Source of the DNA: JBFLXB01 sp964570625
GTDB lineage: Bacteria; Nitrospirota; Nitrospiria; 2-01-FULL-66-17
Direction of reading: 5' to 3'
Assembly: GCA_964570625.1 (NCBI GenBank)
Contig: CAZMYW010000022.1
Location: 1-64,000 of the forward strand
DNA length: 64,000 nt
Part shown: one piece after another, positions 7,774-16,003 of the stretch
Layout: each line of letters opens with the position of its first letter
How positions within the stretch are numbered: position 1 is the first letter of the stretch
The notes under the pieces: model-generated
The model's database searches: none
Seen by the model: the letters and a program-made list of their open reading frames with translations, nothing else
Told to the model about the DNA's origin: nothing
Translations under genes and position numbers: made by a program

Positions 7774-8567
7774 TTCGCGCACCGAAACCCCACGGTGCGA
7801 TGTTTCAACGTCGGCGGCTGGGCCAGATTGCGGTTGGTGGCGCGCGACCAGGGTTCTGCCGTCAGCACCCACGCCCCGCCGCGCGCGACGCGCATCTGTT
7901 GGCCGAACGCGGCGCGCTGCAGCGTGCTGCCGGGGTACGGTTCGTACCACGACGAGGTCCACTCGGCCACGTTGCCGCACAGGTCCATCACGCCGTAGGG
8001 GCTGGCGCCGTCGGGAAAGCTGCCCACCGGCGTGGCCCAGCGCAACCCGCTTTCCAGCACGTTGCACCGTGCCGGATCGAGTTGGTTGCCCCAGGGCCAC
8101 ACCCGGCCGTCGTCGCCCCGCGCCGCACGTTCCCATTCCGCTTCGGTGGGCAGGCGTTTGCCCACCCATCGACAGTAGTCGTCGGCATCGGCCCAACTGA
8201 CGTAACACACCGGGTAGTCCTCTTGCCCGGCCGGCGGTTGTCCATCGACCCAGGAGTAGTACTGGGGATCTTTTTCATCCGCCGGTACCGGACGACCGGT
8301 GGCCGCGAGAAATCGCTGGTATTGCGCGTTGGTGACTTCGTTGCGGTCCAGAAAGAACGGCCGCACACGCACCGGGTGTTGGGGCATCTCGTCCACCCCG
8401 ACTTCGAACCCGATTTTGCCCTCGTCGCCCCGGCTGCCCATCATGAACGTGCCACCGGGAATCAAGACCATGCCCTCCGGCGGCTCGCCCACCGAAGCCT
8501 CCATGGAGAGCGCGACCACCGCGACCGCGGCGACTGTAACGGTCACCGCCACCCAGCCCTTATCCAC
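7770..8567 (-). CDS. SUMF1-domain secreted protein C
   Basis: A 265-residue protein, the first of three tandem SUMF1 paralogues, starting 21 bases after the large cytochrome with GTG. A hydrophobic N-terminus (residues 5-22) acts as signal or anchor with no clear lipobox. The domain shows GMVLIPGGTFMMGS, RNEVTNAQYQRFL, DYCRWVGKRLPTEAEWE, WPWGNQ, CGNVAEWTSSWYE, VARGGAW and GFRCAK. The catalytic cysteines of true formylglycine-generating enzymes are absent. Placement right behind the cytochrome suggests a periplasmic or surface role tied to it; NirV beside copper nitrite reductase is a known parallel of a SUMF1 protein next to a redox enzyme. Confidence 0.85.
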   Translation of the reverse strand: MDKGWVAVTVTVAAVAVVALSMEASVGEPPEGMVLIPGGTFMMGSRGDEGKIGFEVGVDEMPQHPVRVRPFFLDRNEVTNAQYQRFLAATGRPVPADEKDPQYYSWVDGQPPAGQEDYPVCYVSWADADDYCRWVGKRLPTEAEWERAARGDDGRVWPWGNQLDPARCNVLESGLRWATPVGSFPDGASPYGVMDLCGNVAEWTSSWYEPYPGSTLQRAAFGQQMRVARGGAWVLTAEPWSRATNRNLAQPPTLKHRTVGFRCAK

Positions 8568-8588
8568 GAACGATCAGACTCGCGGGCA

Positions 8589-11500
8589 TTACTTGGTGAC
8601 CTCGTGCCGAGGTTTTTCGGCTGCGACCTGCACCGCACGTTGGGTTTCCTCGGTCAGATTTCCGGATGGGAGGCCGCCTGTGAACTGGGCCAGAAAGTCC
8701 TTGATCTGCTGCGGCGCCGATCCCACCGCAATCGGCGCGATCTGTTGCTGTCCTCCCGCGCACCACGTGTCGCTCGCACCGCCGGCTGGAAAGGTGGTCC
8801 GGTTCATTCGTTTATTCGCCGATGGACTGGAGTTACCGATGTAAAAACACGTGGACATGACCACGCCGTGGCAGCGGAGGTTACAGCGAAAAACCGGGAA
8901 TGACGTCCTGGGCAAGGGATCGTCGGTTGATTCGGTCAGCGTGTAGTACCACACCGGAAGCGTGGCAGTCACACCCTCCACCCCTTCGAACACGTCTGGT
9001 TTGGGAAACGCGGGGTCCGTGATCCCGACGAATTGAGGGTTGGGGTTTTTGCGTTGGTCGAGCGTAAATCCTGAGCCGGTGGTGCAGGGAACGTCTTCGG
9101 CTCCGGAAATACCCGCCGCGTCGCACCGCTTTTCCCCCGCGTAGATGGTCGGACCCGGCGGCGAAAAGTTGATGAGGTGGGTGTCACTGACTCCGTCAAC
9201 GATCCCGTCCTCGTCGTCGGGCGGCAACCCGACGACGCAACCAGGAGATACTCCAACCACACATCCAGTGCCATCGCCAAAGATCGTATTCTTCGCTTCG
9301 GCGTTACTGTGGACGTTATAGTGGCACTCGTGACACACCGCGCCGGTCCGTTGCAGATGGTACATGTGCAGGTTCGATTCCCAACTCAACTGGGAATTGC
9401 CCACGACCGAGACCGGGTTGTCGTCGGGGTCCGATGGAACCCCGAAAAAGTTGGTCCACGTCGGATCCTGGACCCCGGCGGGGTTGACGATGGGATCAAA
9501 GGCCTGGCGGTCGTGGCACTGGAAACACAGCAAGAAGTTGTCCCAGTGGCTGGTCTGGCCCGGAAAACCCGGGAAGAGCGGCGAGTTGAAACCGTTGGTT
9601 CGAAAGTCGCGGCTAGGATTGGCCACGTCCGTGTTGTATGGCGCCCTGAGGATCCGGATATTGTTGGACCCGTGAGGACCGATCGGGTGCTGGCTGCGCT
9701 CGCCGTCATAATCCTGCGCGATCCCCAGGTTGGGGACGTCTCCCGCACGCACCGCGTTGCTCTCGGTAATCGGCCCGAGGAATCTCGACTGCACAACCGT
9801 GGCCGATCCGCTGTCGCCGTATGCGTTGTAATAGTCGCTGTTATGGCAGTCGGTGCATTGAATCGTGATGTCTTGGGCTTGGCGCCCGCCGGACCACGCT
9901 TGGAGCTGCTTGGTCAGCGCCGCGGTGCCGTTACGACCTCCAGCGACCACCGGATGAAACGCCTTGTGGACACCTGGACCGACGTACCGCGTGGCGCCTG
10001 TCCCCAGGTCTGTTCCCCAGGGCGGCGGGTTGACCAGGTTCACATAGCTTGCATCGGTTCCTCCCACGCGCTCCTGGGAGGCGGTGCCATAGGTGGCGAA
10101 TTCCAGGCGCTTGTTGGAGAATCCTTTCATACTGAACTTTGCGTTACTCACAGCTACCAATGGGTTGGACCGATAGTCGGTGTCCTGGGGGAACCGGTCG
10201 CCCTGAAAGATCGTGGTGTAGCTGTTGCCGTGGCAACGGAAGCACACCTCGTAGACGTAGGGGCGGTTGAGATTTCCGGACGTGGTTTCGATGACCTGGT
10301 TGTCGAACGTGATGCCCTTCATGCCGCGCAGGCGGTTGTCGCGGACCACCTGATGCGGGTTGTGGCAGTCCACACACTCGATGTGCGCGGTATCGGGCGT
10401 GCCCAGGCCGGGTGAGGATTCGTTGCCGGCGGGCGGGGTCTGACTCTGGAGTTCCACGCCCTCCTGCGAGCGCGCCACGAACACGGGTTCGTGGCCCTGG
10501 TCGAACTGGAGGTTCATGGCGCTCCCGCACTTGGGGAACGTGGTGCAGTTGCCCACGCCGATGTCTTTGGAGAAATCGCTGTACACGTCGGGCGCGGGAC
10601 GGCCCGTGCCTGTGACGAAGCGCGGATTGGCTCCCGACGTGGGGTCGCCGGCCACCAGCGTGCCAGCGGCTGTGGGCGAGGCATTGGGCGCATGGCAGAG
10701 ATAACAGGTGGCCTCGATGCCGTCGGTGCCTTGGGCATTGACGCCTTCGCGGTGCAACCGCTTCGCGCCCTGGATGGTGTGCGGGTCGTGGCAGTTCCGG
10801 CAGGACAGCTCGGACACGGTGTGGCTGCCGTCGAAGTCGTAACCCGAATTGATATTCGAGGGGTCGTTGTTGACCAACGGGTACTGGCTTCGGATGACCG
10901 TCGAGATCGAGTGCGTACTGTCGATCCACCGCGGCTTGTCGTGACAGAACATACAAATGATTTGTTCGGTCGGATGGTTCTTGGTCGGGTCCGGGTTGTT
11001 CGTTTCTTGGTGGAACCAGTTCGCCCGCAGGAACTTCGGATAGTTGACTTGGTGCGGATTGTGGCACGACGTACACTGCACCGCGTCGTAGGTCCCGGGA
11101 TTGTTGCCTGGATAGAGGCGCAGCGGTGAGATGGGCGTGGCGTCGCTGACTTTGGCGGGCGACTGCAACGCGGGACCGGGATTGACCAACTCCTGATCCT
11201 GGAGCACAAGCGCCTGGTCGAATGTGAATGAGACTGGGTGGTCGTTGCGCAAATCCAGCCCGAGCCGTCTTGTGTCGCCCGTGAGATCGCCGCTTCCCGG
11301 TGGGATGGTTGCTCCGGGCCCCAGATTACCGGTCATCGTAATCCGTCCCTGGTATCCTCCGGATCCGGGCGCGTTGATCAGATTGCCCAAGGCTACGGTG
11401 CCGTCGTGACAAGAGAGGCACAAGCGAGAGTACCCGGTTGGCCGTTGGCCTGCTGCGTCGTTGATCGTGCCTTCGAACGAGAAGCTCCATACTTGATCGT

Positions 11501-11876
11501 AGAGCTGATAGGTTCTAGTCGCTTGATAGTCCAGGTTCCGGTTCCAGATCGGCGCTTTGAACGCACCGCCGGTGGCGCTGGCGCCGTGCGGCGTGTGACA
11601 GAATACGCAAATTTCGGTGGTGGTGCCCGGGGCCGCTTCGGCGTCGCGCGCCGAGCCGGGACGCGGCAGCACGCCCGATGAGAGCAGTTGTTGCGGGTCT
11701 GCCGAGGACAGGTTGTGTTTGGTGTTGGTGATGTCCTCCAGCACCTGTTGGGTGGACGGGGGCGGCGGAGGAGGTGGGGGTTGCGCGCTGGCAGGAGGCG
11801 ACCACGCCACAACGGCCGTGACGAGCGCAACCGCGAATAGTAGACAAACAGACCCATGCCGTCCCTGGTTCCTCAT
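8589..11876 (-). CDS. Large secreted multihaem cytochrome c (11 CXXCH plus one CX3CH)
   Basis: A 1095-residue exported c-type cytochrome. The ATG at 11876 is preceded by AGAGGAG, and a signal peptide ends near PASAQ before a proline run. Haem motifs in order are CVFCH, CLSCH, CTSCH, CMFCH, CRNCH, CYLCH, CVDCH, CFRCH, CTDCH, CFQCH, CHECH and a CX3CH site (CNLRCH). The first 250 residues repeat the plan of the two small cytochromes of this operon: NTKHNLSS, CVFCHTPHG, IWNRN, CLSCHDGTVAL, NDHPVS and CTSCHNPH, that is, an OmcE-like unit with a long multihaem extension. It is probably an outer-surface electron carrier. No lipobox is seen. Confidence 0.9.
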   Translation of the reverse strand: MRNQGRHGSVCLLFAVALVTAVVAWSPPASAQPPPPPPPPSTQQVLEDITNTKHNLSSADPQQLLSSGVLPRPGSARDAEAAPGTTTEICVFCHTPHGASATGGAFKAPIWNRNLDYQATRTYQLYDQVWSFSFEGTINDAAGQRPTGYSRLCLSCHDGTVALGNLINAPGSGGYQGRITMTGNLGPGATIPPGSGDLTGDTRRLGLDLRNDHPVSFTFDQALVLQDQELVNPGPALQSPAKVSDATPISPLRLYPGNNPGTYDAVQCTSCHNPHQVNYPKFLRANWFHQETNNPDPTKNHPTEQIICMFCHDKPRWIDSTHSISTVIRSQYPLVNNDPSNINSGYDFDGSHTVSELSCRNCHDPHTIQGAKRLHREGVNAQGTDGIEATCYLCHAPNASPTAAGTLVAGDPTSGANPRFVTGTGRPAPDVYSDFSKDIGVGNCTTFPKCGSAMNLQFDQGHEPVFVARSQEGVELQSQTPPAGNESSPGLGTPDTAHIECVDCHNPHQVVRDNRLRGMKGITFDNQVIETTSGNLNRPYVYEVCFRCHGNSYTTIFQGDRFPQDTDYRSNPLVAVSNAKFSMKGFSNKRLEFATYGTASQERVGGTDASYVNLVNPPPWGTDLGTGATRYVGPGVHKAFHPVVAGGRNGTAALTKQLQAWSGGRQAQDITIQCTDCHNSDYYNAYGDSGSATVVQSRFLGPITESNAVRAGDVPNLGIAQDYDGERSQHPIGPHGSNNIRILRAPYNTDVANPSRDFRTNGFNSPLFPGFPGQTSHWDNFLLCFQCHDRQAFDPIVNPAGVQDPTWTNFFGVPSDPDDNPVSVVGNSQLSWESNLHMYHLQRTGAVCHECHYNVHSNAEAKNTIFGDGTGCVVGVSPGCVVGLPPDDEDGIVDGVSDTHLINFSPPGPTIYAGEKRCDAAGISGAEDVPCTTGSGFTLDQRKNPNPQFVGITDPAFPKPDVFEGVEGVTATLPVWYYTLTESTDDPLPRTSFPVFRCNLRCHGVVMSTCFYIGNSSPSANKRMNRTTFPAGGASDTWCAGGQQQIAPIAVGSAPQQIKDFLAQFTGGLPSGNLTEETQRAVQVAAEKPRHEVTK

Positions 11877-11901
11877 GCCCCGTGCTCCTCTGTTTCGCAT
11901 G

Positions 11902-13020
11902 TCACTGCGCTGACGGTGTCGCCGCGTCATTCGCGCTCACTTTCTCCGCGTCGCCGACTCCAGGTTTCTTCGGTTCGGGATTCCCGGCCGTCGCGTCTAG
12001 CAAGCGAAAGACCTGCACGCGCGCGTTGTACGTGTCGGCGACGTAGATCCGGTCCTGCCCGTCCACGGTGACGCCCGTGGGCAGCCAGAACGCGCCTTCG
12101 GTCGTGCCCGCGTTGCCGAAGTTCAAGAGCAGGTCGCCGTCGGGATTGAAAATCTGCACCGTGTCGTACAGGCCGTCCACCACGTACACGTTGCCGTGTC
12201 GATCCAGGCCCACGCCCTTGGGTTTGCTGAAGCTGCCGAGCGTCTCGCCGAGCCGGCCGATCGAGCGCACCCACGCGCCGTCTGGCTGGAGGACCTGCAC
12301 GCGGAAGTTCATCGCGTCGGTGACGTAGAGGCGGCCGGCGTCGTCCACGGCGAGGTGCGTGGGAAAATTGAACTGACCGTCCGCGGGACCGCGGGTTCCG
12401 AATTCGCCGAGCTTGCGGCCGTCGCGCGAGTAGATCAGCACCTTGTGGCCGCCGGTGTCGCTGAGATAGAGCGCGTCGCGCCCGGGATGGTACGCGATGC
12501 CCGAGAGCCTGACCACGTCGCCGTCCGCGAGCAATTCCCGTTGATACGCGCCCTGCGAATCGAACACGAAGACGCGATTGAGCTGCGAGTCCGTCACGTA
12601 CACGACCCCGTTGCGGTCCGCGGTCACGCCGGTGGGCGAGAGCAGTCGCCGGTCGTTGTTGAGACGGAACAGTTGGCGATACGCGCCGTCGGCGCCGAAA
12701 CGGTGCACAACCTGGAGCCCCATGTCGGTGACGAACAACACACCTTGGTCATCGCTGAATAGGGCGAACGGCCGGATCATACGCGGCGCGGCCTGTTCAG
12801 CGGTCCCGATCACGCGTTCGAGCAGCCGGGTGAAAAATCCTTTGCGCTTCTTGGCCGAATCGGGTTGCGTAAGGTCCCTCACGTAGACGATGCGCGGGGG
12901 ATCGGGCGGCAGCGGCCACACACGCGCCACGGTCGGCGCCGTCGGCGCGGGCGGGGCCCCTGCGCAGGCAACGAGGAGCAAGAGCGACGCGGCGACGGCC
13001 AAGGCAATCCGCCTTTTCAT
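11902..13020 (-). CDS. NHL-repeat beta-propeller lipoprotein (copy 2)
   Basis: A 372-residue protein starting MKRRIALAV, with a lipobox at LLVACAG and hence membrane anchoring. Six NHL-type blades follow, with recurrent motifs such as LFVTDMGLQVVHRF, VYVTDSQLNRVFVF, LYVTDAMNFRVQVL and IYVADTYNARVQVF. The region just after the anchor (VWPLPPDPPRIVYV) matches the paralogue at 17121-18185. NHL propellers are frequent neighbours of extracellular cytochromes in Geobacter-type clusters and probably serve as protein-binding platforms in secretion or assembly. It sits between the beta-barrel and the large cytochrome, spaced 49 and 25 bases. Confidence 0.9.
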   Translation of the reverse strand: MKRRIALAVAASLLLLVACAGAPPAPTAPTVARVWPLPPDPPRIVYVRDLTQPDSAKKRKGFFTRLLERVIGTAEQAAPRMIRPFALFSDDQGVLFVTDMGLQVVHRFGADGAYRQLFRLNNDRRLLSPTGVTADRNGVVYVTDSQLNRVFVFDSQGAYQRELLADGDVVRLSGIAYHPGRDALYLSDTGGHKVLIYSRDGRKLGEFGTRGPADGQFNFPTHLAVDDAGRLYVTDAMNFRVQVLQPDGAWVRSIGRLGETLGSFSKPKGVGLDRHGNVYVVDGLYDTVQIFNPDGDLLLNFGNAGTTEGAFWLPTGVTVDGQDRIYVADTYNARVQVFRLLDATAGNPEPKKPGVGDAEKVSANDAATPSAQ

Positions 13021-13069
13021 GGATTCACCCCCACGTCCTTTCACCTGCCCCTTGTCAGTCATGTGTTAC

Positions 13070-14917
13070 TCAAAACGGTCGCGCGGCTTTGAAGAACGCC
13101 ACCTGGTTGAGTTGGCGGTCGTTGGTCCGCGTCTCGTAGGTCAGGCGGTAATCCGCGCTGAGCGAAATCAGCCCCAAGTAATAGGTGAACAAGGTACCCC
13201 CTTCCGAGCGCGTCACGTCCGGCTGGTTGCCCGCGTACCGCTCCCACGCCTGCTTGGCGGTCATGTCGAGCGCGCCGTTCCGAACAATATACGACAGCCA
13301 CCGCACTTGGATAAAGCTCGTGTCCTTGTGGTCGTACGCGAGTTGCGACTGCTGCTCGAAGGTGTAGCCGACCGTGGCGGCTACCCCGCGGCCGGTCTCG
13401 TACGTTTCGGTGGTGCTGAGTACGAACACGTGATTCGAAAACGTCCCGTACTGCGTGAGCGTGTACGACGCGAGGCCGGTCAGGATCATAAAGTCCCCGG
13501 GCAGAAAGAGATCGCGCGGCGCGGCGCTGTTGGCCGTCACCTGCACGCGATGGTCGGTTTGGTCGGTGGACTCGGCGCCGACGGTGCGATGGCGGATCAG
13601 CGACAACGCGTAGTCCCCGGACAGCGCGACAAGCCGTGTTTGCGTGTTGCTCACGCCGGCGGAAAACACGTTGGTCAAGTCGAGCGACGTGCCGGGGATG
13701 TTGCTGAGGCGGTTCTGGCTGTAGCTGCCCTGATACCCCAGGCGGTACATCACCAGCGTGAGCGTCTTGAAGTAGTTGGCCCCGTATCCGTAGTTCTGAT
13801 ACACGCTCGAGACGTTGGTCGCGCCGCTGACGTCCGTCAGGCTCAGCGACGCGTACACGTTGGTGGACAGCCCCAACATCGGCCGGTAGTTGGCCGACCC
13901 GTAGGCGTAGTGCGACAGGGTGAGGGCGTCGGGCACGTCGAATCGCGACGCCCGATACCCGGCGGATATGTCCAGTTCTTGCAGCGGTCGCAGGACCACG
14001 TTACCCACCGCCATGTGTCGGGTGAACGGATCCCGGTAGAAATCGTAGGTGCCGCTCAGCGTGGTCTGCAGGCTCGGCCGGTAGAATACGCTGGCGCCGG
14101 CGCTGCGCTGTTGCAGCGTGCCCAGGCCCGGCGTCACGACACCGAGCGTGGCCACGCTGGAGGAGTAGTTGACGCGTGCGGCCGCGGACAACGCCGGGGT
14201 GAACTGCGTATCGGCCGACGCCGTGACCGTGTACCCGCTGGTCTCCTGCGCGTTGCCCGTCAACTGGGTGAGCTGATACCGCGCGAAGTACCGGGTGTTG
14301 CCGGCGCGTCCGTCCGCGTCGAGCGCCGCGGACCTGGTGCGTTGAAGCGACGAGAACACGGAGGAGTCGAGCTTGAGTTCGGTCTGCCAGAGGTTCACGC
14401 GAAACCGCGGGATCGTCCGTTGCGTCGGCAGATCCCAGGTCAGGTTGTATGTGGTGTTGGTCGAGACCGACCCGAAATTGCTCGTTCTGAGCGCGTCGTT
14501 GTCCTGGATGACCCGTTGCGCATATAGCGACACCGGCGTCATCCGCGGCAACAGGTTAACGCTGAAGTAAAAGTCCTTGACCGACACATCCTGCGATTTG
14601 TCCCCATTAACCCGTCCCACGTCGTCGATCAACGAGACGTTGGCGGTGTAACCACCAACGTTGGGGTGATAGATATCTCCGGTGCTGCCGAGTTGGTAGT
14701 GCTGTTGAAGCCCGGTTGTGGTGGCGGGTCTCAGGTCGACCCCCTGGGTCCGGTGATCGTAGCGCGACCACCGGGAGGTGATATCAACCACGCCGTGCAG
14801 ATTCAAAACGCGGGCATGAGCAGCGGGAGAGCTCAGCACAAACGCGCCCAGCGCGGCGAGCGCCGCTAAGCGCTTCACCCTGGATGGACCTGTCGCGCGC
14901 CGGACCTCCCGTCTCAT
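13070..14917 (-). CDS. Outer-membrane beta-barrel protein (porin-like)
   Basis: A 615-residue protein with a signal peptide ending near SSPAAHA, then a region of alternating polar and hydrophobic residues with many short strands ending in aromatic residues, and a C-terminal Phe (AARPF), the usual signature of a BAM-inserted barrel. It has no CXXCH motif and almost no cysteine. Size would allow 20 or more strands, similar to porins that insulate electron conduits in porin-cytochrome complexes. It follows a parvulin gene by 10 bases and lies among multihaem cytochromes, which supports a conduit or secretion-pore role; this is inference. The ATG at 14917 is preferred, with GTG at 14878 as alternative. 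Confidence 0.8.
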   Translation of the reverse strand: MRREVRRATGPSRVKRLAALAALGAFVLSSPAAHARVLNLHGVVDITSRWSRYDHRTQGVDLRPATTTGLQQHYQLGSTGDIYHPNVGGYTANVSLIDDVGRVNGDKSQDVSVKDFYFSVNLLPRMTPVSLYAQRVIQDNDALRTSNFGSVSTNTTYNLTWDLPTQRTIPRFRVNLWQTELKLDSSVFSSLQRTRSAALDADGRAGNTRYFARYQLTQLTGNAQETSGYTVTASADTQFTPALSAAARVNYSSSVATLGVVTPGLGTLQQRSAGASVFYRPSLQTTLSGTYDFYRDPFTRHMAVGNVVLRPLQELDISAGYRASRFDVPDALTLSHYAYGSANYRPMLGLSTNVYASLSLTDVSGATNVSSVYQNYGYGANYFKTLTLVMYRLGYQGSYSQNRLSNIPGTSLDLTNVFSAGVSNTQTRLVALSGDYALSLIRHRTVGAESTDQTDHRVQVTANSAAPRDLFLPGDFMILTGLASYTLTQYGTFSNHVFVLSTTETYETGRGVAATVGYTFEQQSQLAYDHKDTSFIQVRWLSYIVRNGALDMTAKQAWERYAGNQPDVTRSEGGTLFTYYLGLISLSADYRLTYETRTNDRQLNQVAFFKAARPF

Positions 14918-14927
14918 GCGGTACGTG

Positions 14928-15890
14928 TCATGGCTCGGGTGAAGACATCTCCACAACGGCGCGACGTCTGAGATCGGTCAGCCACGCGGCGCGCAATCGA
15001 TCGGCTTCCGCGCGCCGGAGTTCATCAGCGAGCCGCGACTTGTTGACCTCGTCCCACGACAACTTGTGCGGCGCCTTCTTCGCCTCCGCGTGATAGATCG
15101 CGTAGCCATACAGCGTGCGCACGGGCCTGCTCACGCCGCCGGGAGCCAGCGCGAACACCGCCTCGTCCTGGTCGTGGTCCAACCGCCCGCGGTGTACCCA
15201 TCCCATGTCGCCGCCTGCCTCGCGGGTGGCCCGGTCGTCCGAATGCGCCTGGGCCAACTCCGCAAAAGATCGTCCGCGTCGGGCCAGGTCCGCCAGCTCC
15301 ACAGCGCGACGCTGGGCCGCTTCCCACTGCGCGGGGCTGCCCGCGGGATCCACGGCGACCAGGATTTGCCGGTAGTGCACCTGCTCGGGGAGCGTGAACC
15401 GCGACGGGTCGGCGTCGTAGTACGCGCGCATCGACGCGTCGGTGACCGCGATCTTGGCGGTGACTTCCCGATCGGTCACGGTTTTGACGAGCAGATACCG
15501 CTCGAGACCCCGGCGAATTTCGGGTTCGGAGAGGCCGGCGCGGGACAACGAGAGTTGGTATTGCGCCGGATCGGCGAAGCGCTTCTGAATCTTGGCGAGT
15601 TCCTCGTCGACCGCGGCCGAGGACACCGTCACCTTCAACCGCTTAGCGTCCTGGACCATCAATTCTTCCTGGATCAACTCCTGCAGCACCTCGGTGTGCA
15701 ACGCCTCGCGCCGGGTCTCCGAAACCGACCCGTGGCCGGTGATGCGGGGCACCCGTTCGTTCACCGCGCGGTTGACCTGCGCGAGGGTGACAGGCACGCC
15801 GTTGACCCGCGCGACCACCGCATCGGTGGCGCAATATCCCATCTTGGGAACCGCGATCACGGCCATCGCCACGACCAGTCCCGCGCGCAC
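14928..15890 (-). CDS. Periplasmic peptidyl-prolyl isomerase, parvulin/SurA type
   Basis: A 320-residue product if the GTG at 15890 is used; the frame is open to 16019, but that part holds two hairpins and gives an unlikely N-terminus. A signal segment (AGLVVAMAVIAVPKMGYCA) precedes a SurA-N-like helical region (DAVVARVNGVPVTLAQVNRA, residues about 25-160) and a parvulin domain (VHYRQILV, FAELAQAHSDD, GGDMGWVHRG, APGGVSRPV). It should help fold exported proteins: the next gene is a beta-barrel and the flanks are cytochromes. Isomerases of this kind accompany nanowire-type cytochromes in Geobacter, as I recall. Confidence 0.85.
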   Translation of the reverse strand: MRAGLVVAMAVIAVPKMGYCATDAVVARVNGVPVTLAQVNRAVNERVPRITGHGSVSETRREALHTEVLQELIQEELMVQDAKRLKVTVSSAAVDEELAKIQKRFADPAQYQLSLSRAGLSEPEIRRGLERYLLVKTVTDREVTAKIAVTDASMRAYYDADPSRFTLPEQVHYRQILVAVDPAGSPAQWEAAQRRAVELADLARRGRSFAELAQAHSDDRATREAGGDMGWVHRGRLDHDQDEAVFALAPGGVSRPVRTLYGYAIYHAEAKKAPHKLSWDEVNKSRLADELRRAEADRLRAAWLTDLRRRAVVEMSSPEP

Positions 15891-15973
15891 CCGTGCCGCG
15901 GTGGATGGCGTACCCAAAAGCGGCTTCGCCCAGACCGGAGCCTGGGCGAATAACCGCGAGTTGGGGAGCCCCT

Positions 15974-16001
15974 GGCTTGGCGGGGCCGACCCCGCCAAGC
16001 C
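15974..16001 (-). other. Perfect 12-bp hairpin between two operon genes
   Basis: GGCTTGGCGGGG and CCCCGCCAAGCC pair exactly around a 4-base loop, two bases after the stop codon of the tetrahaem cytochrome. There is no T-run. A second hairpin (TTCGCCCAG/CTGGGCGAA) follows at about 15925-15950. Such structures often stabilise the upstream mRNA or damp read-through, which would favour cytochrome over downstream proteins. Confidence 0.5.
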
Positions 16002-16003
16002 GG

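Noticed and set aside
12890..14527. A long plus-strand open frame opposite the beta-barrel and NHL genes
   Set aside because: It mirrors the minus-strand genes in GC-rich sequence, has no recognisable domain and is very rich in Arg, Gly and Val. Similar mirror frames lie opposite ftsK, nuoG and the hybrid kinase.
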